62,880 bases of DNA from an uncultured Oscillospiraceae bacterium (GTDB lineage Bacteria > Bacillota > Clostridia > Oscillospirales > Oscillospiraceae), in assembly GCA_934589145.1 (NCBI GenBank), contig CAKTNW010000010.1, positions 1 through 62,880 on the forward strand, read 5' to 3'. The notes under the pieces were generated by a model, which was given only the letters and a program-made list of their open reading frames with translations, did not search any database and was not told where the DNA came from. This document shows, in pieces, positions 25,085 to 33,760 of the stretch. The position numbers and the translations under genes are program-made. Positions within the stretch are counted from its first letter, which is position 1, and each line of letters begins with the position of its first letter.

Positions 25085-25990
25085 TTACATGCCCTTGATG
25101 ATGTCCACGATCTCGGCGCCGATGCGCTTCTGCGCCTCGACAGTAGCCGCGCCGATGTGGGGCGTGCAGGAAACCATGGGATGGCTGTACAGCGCCTTGT
25201 TGGTGGCGGGCTCGTCGGCGTACACGTCCAGACCGGCGGCGCGCACCTTGCCGGACTCCAGAGCGGCCAGCAGAGCGGCCTCGTCCACGTTGGTGCCGCG
25301 GGAGGTGTTGATGACCACCACGCCGTCCTTCATCTTGGCGATGTTCTCGGCGCTGATCAGGGCGCCGCCGTCCACGGCGGGAGCGTGCACGGAGATGAAG
25401 TCAGACTTGGCCAGCAGCTCGTCCATCTCCACATAGGGGATGCCCAGCTGCTCCTCGATGCCGGGGATGTGGAAGATATCGAAGGCGATGACATCCATGC
25501 CGATGGCCTTGGCCATCACGCCCAGATGCTGGCCGATGCGGCCGAAGCCCACGATACCCAGGGTCTTGCCCTGCAGCTCGATGCCCTTGCCGTACTCCTT
25601 CTTCTTCCACTCGCCGTTGCGCATGGTGTAGCCGGCGTCGGAGATATAGCGGGCGCAGGCGAACATATGGCCCATGGCCAGCTCCGCCACGGACTGGGAG
25701 GAAGCCTTGGGGGTGTTCTTCACGGCGATGCCGTTGGCCTCGGCGTACTTCACGTCGATGTTGTCCACGCCCACGCCGCCGCGGATGATCAGCTTCAGAT
25801 TGCTGCCCTTGGCCTCGTCGATGTGGTTGGCGCGAACCTTGGTCTTGGAGCGAACCACGACCACGTCGAAATCACGCAGGGCCTTGCCCAGCTGATCGGG
25901 CTCATAGAACTGCTCGACGACCTCATGGCCCATCTCGCGCAGCTGCGCCATCGCGGTCTTATCCATACCGTCAGTAACCAGAATACGCAT
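25085..25990 (-). CDS. serA: D-3-phosphoglycerate dehydrogenase (short form)
   Basis: SerA oxidises 3-phosphoglycerate to 3-phosphohydroxypyruvate, the first step to serine. The 301-residue D-2-hydroxyacid dehydrogenase has the NAD loop VGFGRIGQHLG, the catalytic Arg/Glu/His regions in NTSRGTNVDEAAL and CTPHIGAAT, and an N-terminal substrate domain with IIRGGVGVDNIDV. It lacks the C-terminal ACT regulatory domain, so feedback inhibition through that domain is not expected. RBS is AAGGAGATAATTACC. It follows serC in the same direction, with a palindromic repeat between. Confidence 0.93.
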   Translation of the reverse strand: MRILVTDGMDKTAMAQLREMGHEVVEQFYEPDQLGKALRDFDVVVVRSKTKVRANHIDEAKGSNLKLIIRGGVGVDNIDVKYAEANGIAVKNTPKASSQSVAELAMGHMFACARYISDAGYTMRNGEWKKKEYGKGIELQGKTLGIVGFGRIGQHLGVMAKAIGMDVIAFDIFHIPGIEEQLGIPYVEMDELLAKSDFISVHAPAVDGGALISAENIAKMKDGVVVINTSRGTNVDEAALLAALESGKVRAAGLDVYADEPATNKALYSHPMVSCTPHIGAATVEAQKRIGAEIVDIIKGM

Positions 25991-26043
25991 GGTAATTATC
26001 TCCTTTTATATTACAGTTTGTTGTGGGGGTGCGATGAAGGGAG

Positions 26044-26129
26044 CGTAGGGGCCGGCGTCCTCGACGGCCCGCGCAAATTACGATAGCATTTCCGGTGAAC
26101 GGCGGGGCGTCGGGGACGCCGCCCCCTAC
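26044..26129. repeat. Modular palindromic repeat pair F
   Basis: A GGCGTCCTCGACGGCC unit starting CGTAGGGG at 26044 faces an inverted GGCGTCGGGGACGCC unit ending CCCCCTAC. It lies between serC and serA. Confidence 0.88.
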
Positions 26130-26164
26130 ACACGGCTTATCGTAATGCTCCCCCTTTAAGAGGT

Positions 26165-27253
26165 TTACTTGTGCTCCGCCTCGAACTTGGTCAGGAACTC
26201 CACTAGCGCCTGGGCGCCCTCGATGGGCATGGCGTTGTACACGCTGGCGCGCAGGCCGCCCACGGACTTGTGGCCCTTCAGGTTGTCGAAACCGGCCTCC
26301 TTGGAGGCGGCCACCACGGCGGCGTCCAGATCCTTGTCGCCGGTGACGAAGGGGATGTTCATCAGGCTGCGATCCTCGGGCACCACAGCGCCCTTGAACA
26401 GCTTGGAGCTGTCCAGGAAGTCATAGATGACCTTGGCCTTGGCGATGTTGCGCTTGTGCATCTCCTCCAGGCCGCCGATGCTCAGCAGATACTTGAACAC
26501 CTTGCCGCAGCAGTAGATGGCCCAGCAGTTGGGGGTGTTGTACATGCTGTCGTTGTCGGCATGGGTCTTGTACTTCATGTAGATGGGGGTCTTGGGATCC
26601 AGATCGTCGCGGATCAGATCCTCGCGGATGATGACCACGGCCATACCGGCGGGGCCCACATTCTTCTGCACACCGGCCCAGATCAGGCCGTAGTCGGCCA
26701 CGTTGCAGGGCTTGGAAAGGAACATGGAGGACTGGTCGGACACCAGAACGTGACCCTTGGTGTTGGGCAGCTTGTTCCAGGTGGTGCCGTTGATGGTCTC
26801 ATTCTCGCAGATGTAGACATAGTCAGCATCCTCGGGGATGTCCAGATCAGAGCAGTCAGGGATGTAGGAGAAGTTCTTGTCGGCGGAGGAGGCAACGATC
26901 TGCACCTCGCCGTACTTCTTGGCCTCGGCAATGGCCTTCTTGGACCATGCGCCGGTCTCCACATAGCAGGCCTTGCCGTTCTTCATCAGGTTCATAGCCA
27001 CCATGGCGAACTGCACCGTGCCGCCGCCCTGGATGAACAGGACCTTGTAGTTATCGGGGATGTTCATCAGCTTGCGCAGGTCGGCCTCGGCCTCGTCGGC
27101 GATCTGCTGGAACACCTTGGAACGGTGGCTCATTTCCATGACGCACATGCCGCTGCCGCGGTAGTTCATCATCTCGTCGCGGATCTCCTCCAGCACGCTC
27201 TCCGGCATCATGGCGGGGCCGGCGGAGAAGTTGAATGTACGACCGTATTTCAT
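26165..27253 (-). CDS. serC: Phosphoserine aminotransferase
   Basis: SerC transaminates 3-phosphohydroxypyruvate with glutamate to phosphoserine. The 362-residue class V PLP enzyme has the N-terminal FNFSAGPAMMPESVLE, the FIQGGGTVQFAM loop, and the PLP lysine in WAGVQKNVGPAGM. MYNTPNCWAIY and the C-terminal GHKSVGGLRASVYNAMP motif are also clear. RBS is GGAGGAAAACGAA. It forms a serine-synthesis pair with serA. Confidence 0.97.
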   Translation of the reverse strand: MKYGRTFNFSAGPAMMPESVLEEIRDEMMNYRGSGMCVMEMSHRSKVFQQIADEAEADLRKLMNIPDNYKVLFIQGGGTVQFAMVAMNLMKNGKACYVETGAWSKKAIAEAKKYGEVQIVASSADKNFSYIPDCSDLDIPEDADYVYICENETINGTTWNKLPNTKGHVLVSDQSSMFLSKPCNVADYGLIWAGVQKNVGPAGMAVVIIREDLIRDDLDPKTPIYMKYKTHADNDSMYNTPNCWAIYCCGKVFKYLLSIGGLEEMHKRNIAKAKVIYDFLDSSKLFKGAVVPEDRSLMNIPFVTGDKDLDAAVVAASKEAGFDNLKGHKSVGGLRASVYNAMPIEGAQALVEFLTKFEAEHK

Positions 27254-27311
27254 TTCGTTTTCCTCCTCAATTTTTCAATAAGTAGGGCTTACAAATTTTG
27301 CTCGTACCCAT

Positions 27312-27340
27312 AGTATACGGCATAATTCCGAGAGAATCAA
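27312..27340 (-). promoter_or_regulatory. serC promoter
   Basis: On the minus strand TTGATT (27335-27340) and TATACT (27312-27317) are separated by 17 bp, about 60 bp before the serC start. Confidence 0.7.
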
Positions 27341-27492
27341 CCGGGAAAATCAAAAATCTGCAAAATTTGTATGGCTTGCTGACAAAATGTCAGTTTTCCT
27401 CGTACAAACCGCCCACGGCGCGCGATTGACAAGGGGTGAAGAGGGTGTTAAAATGTCGGAAGCTGACAAAAAAACGCCGCCCGCCGGTATAC

Positions 27493-27646
27493 GGCGGGCC
27501 GATGTGGGCATCGGCCCCTACGCAGCGACCACCGATACCGCGCCGCACCCCACCACCGCACCCCGTAGGGCGGGCCCCATGTGGCCCGCCGCGATAAACG
27601 CACCATACCGCCGTACATCGGCGGGGCACACGGGCCCCGCCCTACG
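27493..27646. repeat. Modular palindromic repeat cluster G
   Basis: Units with GCCGATGTGGGCATCGGC, GCGGGCCCCATGTGGCCCGC and GCGGGGCACACGGGCCCCGC cores, each with a CCCTACG or CGTAGGG border, lie ahead of the CLC gene. Confidence 0.88.
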
Positions 27647-27684
27647 AAGCGGCTGTACGACACCCCGACACAAAGGAGCACACC

Positions 27685-28941
27685 ATGGAACGCGTCAAAG
27701 GCTTTTTTCAACATATCTCCCTGTATATCATCGCGCTGGCCAAATGGCTGTGCATCGGCGGCGGCGTGGGCCTCATCGGCGGCGTGGTGGGCGCGGCCTT
27801 CCACATCGGCGTGGAACGCTCCACCGAGCTGCGGCTCATGCACCCGTGGATCCTCTGGCTGCTGCCGGTGGGCGGCGTGGTGATCGTGGGGCTGTACCGC
27901 CTGGCCCACATGGAGGGCCGCGGCACCAACAACATCATCGAATCCGTCCACTTCGGCAAGGATGTACCTATATTATTGGTGCCCCTCATCTTCCTCTCCA
28001 CCTGCATCACCCACCTGCTGGGCGGCTCGGCAGGCCGTGAGGGCGCGGCGCTGCAGATCGGCGGCGGCATCGGCTACCGCACCGGCAGGGCCCTGCATCT
28101 GGGGGAGAAGGATCTGCCCCTGGCCACGCTGTGCGGCATGAGCGCCGTGTTCGCCGCGCTGTTCGGCACGCCGCTGACGGCCACCGTGTTCGCCCTGGAG
28201 GTCATCAGCGTGGGCGTCCTCTACTACGCGGGGCTGATCCCCTGCCTGATGTCCGCCTCGGTGGCGTATCTCATCGCCTCCCTCTTCGGCGTGTCCCCCA
28301 CCCGGTTCACGGTGGCGCTGCCGCCTCTGGACGTGTGGACGGTGTTTCTGGTGATTTTGCTGGCCATCGGCTGCGCGCTGGTGTCCATCCTGTTCGTGCG
28401 TGGCATGCACTGGGTGGAGCACATGGCGGCAAAGCTGGTGAAGAACCCCTATCTCCGGGCGGCGGCGGGCGGCGCGGCCATCATCGGCCTGACGCTGCTG
28501 CTGGGCCGGGACTACAACGGCGCGGGCATGGACGTCATCGCCCGGGCGGTGGAGCAGGGACAGGCCGCGCCCTGGGCGTGGCTGCTGAAGATCCTGTTCA
28601 CCGCCATCACCATCGGCTGCGGCTTCAAGGGCGGCGAGGTGGTGCCCTCCTTCTTCGTGGGGGCCACCTTCGGCTGCGTGGCGGCCCAGGCGCTGGGCTT
28701 ACCGGCAGGCTTCGGCGCGGCCATCGGCCTGATCGCCGTGTTCTGCGGCGCGGTGAACTGCCCCATCGCCTCGGTACTGCTGAGCCTGGAGCTGTTCGGC
28801 GGCACCGACGGGGTGCTGTACTTCGCCTTCGCCTGCGCCATCAGCTATCTCCTCAGCGGCTACTGCGGGCTGTACAGCAGCCAGACCATCCTCTACTCCA
28901 AGCTGCGGGCGGAGTTTATCAACGTCCACGCCAAGGAGTGA
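27685..28941 (+). CDS. CLC-family anion transporter, possibly fluoride-type
   Basis: The 418-residue protein is a CLC chloride/proton-type transporter with about ten or more membrane helices. The gating-Glu motif reads GGSAGREGAALQIGG (external Glu present). The first filter motif of classical CLCs, GSGIP, is replaced by GRGTNNII. That combination recalls the CLC-F fluoride/proton antiporters; this is recalled family knowledge and inference. No fluoride riboswitch was recognised upstream; the leader contains palindromic repeats instead. RBS is AAAGGAG. Confidence 0.85.
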   Translation: MERVKGFFQHISLYIIALAKWLCIGGGVGLIGGVVGAAFHIGVERSTELRLMHPWILWLLPVGGVVIVGLYRLAHMEGRGTNNIIESVHFGKDVPILLVPLIFLSTCITHLLGGSAGREGAALQIGGGIGYRTGRALHLGEKDLPLATLCGMSAVFAALFGTPLTATVFALEVISVGVLYYAGLIPCLMSASVAYLIASLFGVSPTRFTVALPPLDVWTVFLVILLAIGCALVSILFVRGMHWVEHMAAKLVKNPYLRAAAGGAAIIGLTLLLGRDYNGAGMDVIARAVEQGQAAPWAWLLKILFTAITIGCGFKGGEVVPSFFVGATFGCVAAQALGLPAGFGAAIGLIAVFCGAVNCPIASVLLSLELFGGTDGVLYFAFACAISYLLSGYCGLYSSQTILYSKLRAEFINVHAKE

Positions 28942-29311
28942 CCGCTTCGCCCTCCCCTATTGTGCAAAAAGAACCGTTCCCCTTGGCCGACTCCACACAA
29001 GAAAACACACGCCGGAAAAGGCAACTTTTGCGTGGATGTCATTGTTGCGCTGGTTTGCCATGCGTCAGCATGCCTTCACCATCGCGCCGCGACCCCACAC
29101 AAAATTTACTCTTTTCCGGTGCGAAGCAGTTTTGCCAATGAATATTTGAGATAAAATCGGCTGCAAAAATACCCCCATACTGACGTATGGGGGTATTTTT
29201 TCGGTCGCATTTTAGCCAAATAGGCGCAGACAAAACCGTATGTTTTCTTATGCGGAGCCGGCCTTGGAGCGGTTCTTTTTTTATGGCGTTTTGGTCTCTT
29301 TACGGCTTCTC
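28942..29311. other. Intergenic stretch after the CLC gene
   Basis: Apart from the terminator at 29165-29201 nothing convincing is present. Short frames (28960-29154, 29187-29423) lack start signals or overlap opposite genes. Confidence 0.5.
29165..29201. terminator. Bidirectional terminator
   Basis: AAAAATACCCCCATAC and GTATGGGGGTATTTTT flank TGAC. Both strands have a T-rich 3' side. Confidence 0.88.
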
Positions 29312-29572
29312 TTACGCGGCGAAGCCTCGGATCTCCATGAGGCCCACGATGATCTGCAGCAGGGCAAAGGCCAGCAGCAGCACACCCGCCAGCTTGCGGG
29401 TCTTTTGCTTGTTGGCGATGTAGCCCATGCCCAGCAGGCCCATGGCGATGGCCAGGGCGATGGCCGCCAGGCCGGGAATATACAGGATGTTGGCCTTGCG
29501 CAGGCCCCAGAAGATGATGGCCACCACCAGCAGGATCAGCTCAAGCAGGGTTTTGCCGTCTAAATTTTTCAT
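29312..29572 (-). CDS. Small membrane protein, three helices
   Basis: The 86-residue protein has three hydrophobic segments (LLELILLVVAIIFWGL, IPGLAAIALAIAMGLLGMGY and KLAGVLLLAFALLQIIVGLM) joined by short basic loops (ANKQKTRK). No family is recognised. A weak ribosome binding site (GGGAAG) precedes it. It lies downstream of the Nudix gene in the same direction, with a 70-bp gap. Confidence 0.65.
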   Translation of the reverse strand: MKNLDGKTLLELILLVVAIIFWGLRKANILYIPGLAAIALAIAMGLLGMGYIANKQKTRKLAGVLLLAFALLQIIVGLMEIRGFAA

Positions 29573-29645
29573 GTGTCTCTCTTCCCTTCTTATTTCTTCC
29601 CTCTATTGTACCATCTCCGGGGCAAGAGGGCAAGGTTTTTTCGCC

Positions 29646-30179
29646 TCAAAGGCCCAGCAGCTTGGCCTTCAGCACGGCGCAGACGGTTTTGGCGTCGGTG
29701 ATCTCGCCGTCCACGCACAGGCGGGCCAACTCGTCCAGGGGCATCCGCTCCACCGCCAGGAACTCGTCCTCGTCCGGGTCGGTGGCCCCGTAGTGGAGAT
29801 CCTGGGCCAGATAGAGGTACAGCACCTCGTCATAGCAGCCCGGCGAGGCGATGAGCCGGCCCAGGGGCGTCCAGGATTCGGCCACGGCGCCGGTCTCCTC
29901 CCGCAGCTCGCGGCGGGCGGTGACGAAGGGCTCCTCGCCCGGCTCCCGCTTTCCGGCGGGGATCTCCAGCAGCGTGCGGCCGAAGGCGTAGCGGTATTGC
30001 CGCACCAGCAGCACGGTGCCGTCGGCCTCCAGGGCCAGGATGCCCACGCCGCCGGGATGCTCCACGATCTCGCGGGTGGAGGTGTGGCCGTTGGGCAGCA
30101 GCACCTTGTCACGGCGGACATGGATGATGGCGCCGTCGTAGATTTTTTCGGTGGAAAGTGTTTTTTCAGTCAGATCCAT
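29646..30179 (-). CDS. Nudix hydrolase, ADP-ribose pyrophosphatase-like
   Basis: The 177-residue protein carries a full Nudix box (GKREPGEEPFVTARRELREE followed by TGA) at about residues 76-98. It has the preceding IVEHPGGVGILAL and RQYRYAFGRTLLEIPAG segments typical of ADP-ribose pyrophosphatases (NudF/YqkG type), which hydrolyse ADP-ribose to AMP and ribose 5-phosphate. RBS is AAAGGAGACCCCC. Confidence 0.92.
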   Translation of the reverse strand: MDLTEKTLSTEKIYDGAIIHVRRDKVLLPNGHTSTREIVEHPGGVGILALEADGTVLLVRQYRYAFGRTLLEIPAGKREPGEEPFVTARRELREETGAVAESWTPLGRLIASPGCYDEVLYLYLAQDLHYGATDPDEDEFLAVERMPLDELARLCVDGEITDAKTVCAVLKAKLLGL

Positions 30180-30223
30180 GGGGGTCTCCTTTTTGGGGGG
30201 TGGGGAGAGTTCTTGTGATTATT

Positions 30224-30518
30224 CGTAGGGGCCGATGCCTACGCAGTGGAGCGAAGCGGAACAAGTACCCTTGGGGTGCATCGGCCCGCGCGTTTTGTGA
30301 TGGCATATCCGGTATACGGCGGGGCGATGTGGGCATCGCCCCCTACAGAGTTCTGCCGGCAGTATTTCCGTTTACCGTGCGGCGAGGTGACCACACACCG
30401 CCGTATTATTTGGTTTTTTGCGTCTGTCGTGCGGCGGCATGTGGTCATGCCGCCCCTACGGAGCGGTATACGATGGTGCGCCGGTGAACGGCGGGCGGGG
30501 CAGAACCCCGCCCCTACG
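30224..30518. repeat. Modular palindromic repeat cluster H
   Basis: Units include a GCCGATGC...GCATCGGC unit with a medium loop containing GGAGCGAAGCGGAACAAG (about 30224-30285), a GGCGATGTGGGCATCGCC unit, a GCGGCATGTGGTCATGCCGC unit and a GCGGGGCAGAACCCCGC unit. Borders are CGTAGGG/CCCTACG. The 350-bp gap between the Nudix leader and the 60-residue protein gene has no other content. Confidence 0.88.
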
Positions 30519-30531
30519 GAAGCGGTGCGGC

Positions 30532-30714
30532 TTACACCCGGCGGTCGCGCTTCTGGCTGTCGTAGTGCTTTTGCAGCAGGGGATAGACGAAGCGGTAGAT
30601 CAGCTTGTTCTCCAGGTTCAGCATATAGATGGCGAAGGTCACCACGAAGCCGATCGCGCCCACGATCAGCAGCTTCCACAGTACCTTGCCCATGATTTTC
30701 AACGCTTTTTTCAT
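30532..30714 (-). CDS. Small single-helix membrane protein
   Basis: The 60-residue protein has a basic N-terminus (MKKALKIMGKVLWK), one membrane helix (LLIVGAIGFVVTFAIYML) and a charged tail (HYDSQKRDRRV). The start follows AAGGAGGAACC. Its start is just 14 bp after the stop of the dehydratase-like gene upstream, so it probably belongs to that operon. Confidence 0.65.
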   Translation of the reverse strand: MKKALKIMGKVLWKLLIVGAIGFVVTFAIYMLNLENKLIYRFVYPLLQKHYDSQKRDRRV

Positions 30715-30728
30715 TTGACGGTTCCTCC

Positions 30729-32348
30729 TTACCACGCCTCGCTGTCGTCAAAGTCCACCAGCGTGGCGTCCAGCGGCGTCTCATTCAGGACGACGGACAT
30801 GTAATCGTTGACGCAGCGGCGCATATCCCGGCGGGAGATGGTGCGGCAGTCCTCCAGATCGTGCTCGACAAAGATGAAGTGGAAGCCCAGATCCCGGGCC
30901 TGCTCCTCCATCAGGGCGTGGACGCCGTTCATGCCCTTGCAGGCCACGTTGTCGTTGAACAACACCATGTCGCAGTGGAAATTCCGGGCCCAGTCCCACA
31001 CGGCGTTCACGTTGTCCCAGCCGCCCACGGCGTGGTGGCGCATGACGCCCTTCTCCGAGAACAGGGCCAGGTCGTCCATGGCCTGCTCGGGGTCGGTGGT
31101 GGAGATCATGTTGTGGCCCATGGTGGAGTCCATGTTCAGCACGATGTTGATGCCCCAGCAGTTCTGGGTCCAGGTAGGGAAGTCGGTATAGTACACGGCG
31201 GAGGGGCCCCACAGGAAGGCCCGGTGGCGGGTGGTGCCGCCGAAGGGCTCATACCGCCGCTCATACGCCTGCTGCATCAGCTTCAGCACCTTGCGGTCGT
31301 TCTTGGTGAACTGATCCTCCTGGCCGTTGACGCTGGCCCAGGAGTACAGGCGGTACAGCGTCTCGGCGATGCCGCACAGGGCGGAGTAGGGGGTCTTGAA
31401 GATGTCCCACTTCTCCAGCTCGATGGTGTTCTGCTCGTTCATGTGGGCGGCCCGGTCAAACAGGGCGTCCCAGTCGTACTGGACGCCGTACTCCTTTTCA
31501 ATAAAGGCGATGGCGTCCTTCAGCACCTGCTTGGAGTAGGGGTGGGCGCCGGGCTCGTTGTGGATCATGGCCATGGTCACCGGGAAGTCGGGCAATCCGA
31601 TGCGGCGGCGCTGGAACATGGAGGTGGCCTCGCTGGCGTTGCAGGGCATATTGGTGGACAGCATGGCCTTGCCGAAGATGGGGAAGTCGTCGTCGATGGC
31701 CACGCCGGTCTCCGCCGAGCAGCGGGAGCACACGTCCGCCGCCAGGCCGAAGGACTCCGCCACGTCGATATAGTGGGGCTGGAGGTGCTGGTCGATGTCG
31801 CAGATGATGAACTCCGGCAGGGTCTGCAGCGGGATGGGGATCAATCCGGGGAAGCCCGCCATGAACAGGGGCGGCAGCACCTCGTCCATGGGCACGATCC
31901 GGTCGGACAGGGGCCCGCCGCCGAAGCGCCTGTCGTTGGACAGCACCAGGGCGATCTTCTTGGTGAGGCTCACCACGATGCAGTGCATATTCATATGGGC
32001 GATGCGCAGCTCCTCGCCCCGGAAGCCCTCGAAGAGGCGGTCGATAAAGGCGAAGGTGCCCAGATAGGAGCCCATCCAGCGATACTCCCAAAAGCCCTTC
32101 AGGCAGGGGATGGGAGCGGAGGCCACCATCTTGCCCATGGCCAGCAGGTTATTCAGCCACGCGCCGTAGTCCACCAGGGTGTCCTTCACGCCGCGCCACT
32201 CGCGGTAGCGGGCGATGCCGGTCTTGTCCTGATAGCGGCTGCGGAGGCCGCCGGTGCCGTGGCGGGCCTGCCACTTGGGGTCGAACCGCTCCAGCTTTTT
32301 GTCGATGGCCGCGCAGGCGGCGGTCAGCGGATTTTTGATCTTCTTCAT
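30729..32348 (-). CDS. 2-hydroxyacyl-CoA dehydratase family protein, subunit 2
   Basis: The 539-residue protein resembles the HgdB/BcrC-type subunits that carry a [4Fe-4S] cluster in 2-hydroxyacyl-CoA dehydratases and benzoyl-CoA-type reductases. Candidate cluster cysteines occur in DVCSRCSAETG, STNMPCNASE and NDNVACKGMNG. It is longer than classical subunits (about 400 residues). Its start overlaps the stop of the upstream subunit gene (ATGA). No activator ATPase or CoA transferase gene is nearby, so the substrate is unknown. Confidence 0.75.
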   Translation of the reverse strand: MKKIKNPLTAACAAIDKKLERFDPKWQARHGTGGLRSRYQDKTGIARYREWRGVKDTLVDYGAWLNNLLAMGKMVASAPIPCLKGFWEYRWMGSYLGTFAFIDRLFEGFRGEELRIAHMNMHCIVVSLTKKIALVLSNDRRFGGGPLSDRIVPMDEVLPPLFMAGFPGLIPIPLQTLPEFIICDIDQHLQPHYIDVAESFGLAADVCSRCSAETGVAIDDDFPIFGKAMLSTNMPCNASEATSMFQRRRIGLPDFPVTMAMIHNEPGAHPYSKQVLKDAIAFIEKEYGVQYDWDALFDRAAHMNEQNTIELEKWDIFKTPYSALCGIAETLYRLYSWASVNGQEDQFTKNDRKVLKLMQQAYERRYEPFGGTTRHRAFLWGPSAVYYTDFPTWTQNCWGINIVLNMDSTMGHNMISTTDPEQAMDDLALFSEKGVMRHHAVGGWDNVNAVWDWARNFHCDMVLFNDNVACKGMNGVHALMEEQARDLGFHFIFVEHDLEDCRTISRRDMRRCVNDYMSVVLNETPLDATLVDFDDSEAW

Positions 32349-33547
32349 TTCGTCTCCCCCTTCCGGGCCGCTTCCAGCTTCTTGATCTCCAGGCTCTCCA
32401 CAAACGCCTGGAACCGGGTGCGGAGCTGTCCGGCAGAGCCCAGGGTGTATTCCTTTTCAATGGTGCAGCAGGGGATGCCCCGCTCGGCGCTGAGGATATG
32501 GCTGGCCAGCACCTTCTCGTAGCTCCAGAATTCGCAGAACTTCATGCTCTCGTAGATGATGCCGTCGGCGTGATAGTCCTTCACCAGGCGCTCCAGCTGG
32601 TCGTGGCGCTGGTCGATCTTGCCGCCGTCCATGAACCGGGCGCACTGGTTCCAGTGGAGGTAGTGGCGGCAGATGGCGTCATAGGCGGTCTCGCCGTCCC
32701 GGATCTCGATCTCCTCGCGGCTGGGGAAGCTGCCGAAGCAGTACCGGTCGGCCACCACCATGGCGCCGCACATCTCCAGCAGCTTGGTGAACTCGGGGTC
32801 GTCGATCTCACTGCCGGCCAGCACCACGCGGGCCCGGAAGGGGAACTTCGGCTCCGGCTGACGGGTCTTTAATTCCTCCAGCGTCTCCTTCAGATAGGGC
32901 AGGATCAGGTCGTGGGGGCACACCTGGCTGACCAGTTGGATCACATGGAACTCATAGCCGGTGATGGGCGGGTTGTCCAGCCTGCGGAAATCGCCGATCG
33001 CGGTGACGGTGCGGCACAGGTCGTTGTGCTTCTCGATGGCGGCGCGCAGGGCCTTTTCGGAGGTGTCGATGCCGTAGACCTGGTGGAGCTTGTCCAGCAC
33101 CTTTTCCCGGAGCTGGGCCTTGTAGTAGTCCAGGCTGGTATTGTCGCCCTTCATGGGCGGGTCGATGATAGTGACGAAGAAGCGCTCGTTCTCTACCGGC
33201 TTCAGCAGGAAGAAGTGCTCCTCCATCCGCTCCATGGCGGCGCAGCCCTCGGCGCCGAACAGGGCGCCCAGGTAGTTATAGCCCCCCTCGATGGCACGCT
33301 CCAGGATGCAGCGGACATAGGGGCAGTTGCGGTTGGTCATGTAGTAGGACGCCACGTCCGCCGTGGTGCTGTTGGGGGCACGCAGGCGGGAGGAAAAGCA
33401 GCCCGGCAGGTTCAGCAGTACCTCCGGGATGTAGTAGCAGTTATAGCCCAGGGCCACCTGTCCCTGGCCGGTGGCCTGCTCCACCAGCTCGTTGTGGGCC
33501 TGCTGCAGCAATTCCTCGAACCAGATGAGATGCTTCAGATCTTTCAT
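32345..33547 (-). CDS. 2-hydroxyacyl-CoA dehydratase family protein, subunit 1
   Basis: The 400-residue partner has the HgdB-like layout: cysteines in NRNCPYVRC and in the opening LNLPGCFSSRLRAPN (which resembles the mobile entry segment of the family), RVVLAGSEIDDPEF in the middle, and a C-terminal VKDYHADGIIYESMKFCEFW motif. The start at 33547 follows GAAGGAGAACC; an upstream ATG (33577) lacks a ribosome binding site. It is coupled by ATGA overlap to the second subunit. Confidence 0.75.
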   Translation of the reverse strand: MKDLKHLIWFEELLQQAHNELVEQATGQGQVALGYNCYYIPEVLLNLPGCFSSRLRAPNSTTADVASYYMTNRNCPYVRCILERAIEGGYNYLGALFGAEGCAAMERMEEHFFLLKPVENERFFVTIIDPPMKGDNTSLDYYKAQLREKVLDKLHQVYGIDTSEKALRAAIEKHNDLCRTVTAIGDFRRLDNPPITGYEFHVIQLVSQVCPHDLILPYLKETLEELKTRQPEPKFPFRARVVLAGSEIDDPEFTKLLEMCGAMVVADRYCFGSFPSREEIEIRDGETAYDAICRHYLHWNQCARFMDGGKIDQRHDQLERLVKDYHADGIIYESMKFCEFWSYEKVLASHILSAERGIPCCTIEKEYTLGSAGQLRTRFQAFVESLEIKKLEAARKGETK

Positions 33548-33598
33548 AGGCGGTTCTCCTTCTCTCCTCCGCCCCACCGGGCGGCATTTTCTGTGTAA

Positions 33599-33627
33599 AT
33601 TCTACCAAAACCGCCGCCGTTCGTCAA
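33599..33627 (-). promoter_or_regulatory. Promoter of the dehydratase-like operon
   Basis: On the minus strand TTGACG (33622-33627) and TAGAAT (33599-33604) with a 17-bp spacer, about 50 bp before the start. Confidence 0.72.
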
Positions 33628-33700
33628 CGGAAACCATACAATATGCAAGAAGTTTTACAACAAAGCGGTAAAGTGTCGGGGAAAGCGGCGGACGGCTCAC

Positions 33701-33733
33701 AAAAAAGGATGGCCTCCGGCAGGAGGCCATCCT
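33701..33733 (-). terminator. Terminator of the ABC ATPase gene
   Basis: GGATGGCCTCC and GGAGGCCATCC pair; on the minus strand six T follow. Confidence 0.88.
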
Positions 33734-33760
33734 CTTCTCATTTCTATAGGCCCGCGCGGC

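Noticed and set aside
27350..27684. Fluoride riboswitch upstream of the CLC gene
   Set aside because: No crcB-motif-like sequence was recognisable; the leader is occupied by palindromic units.
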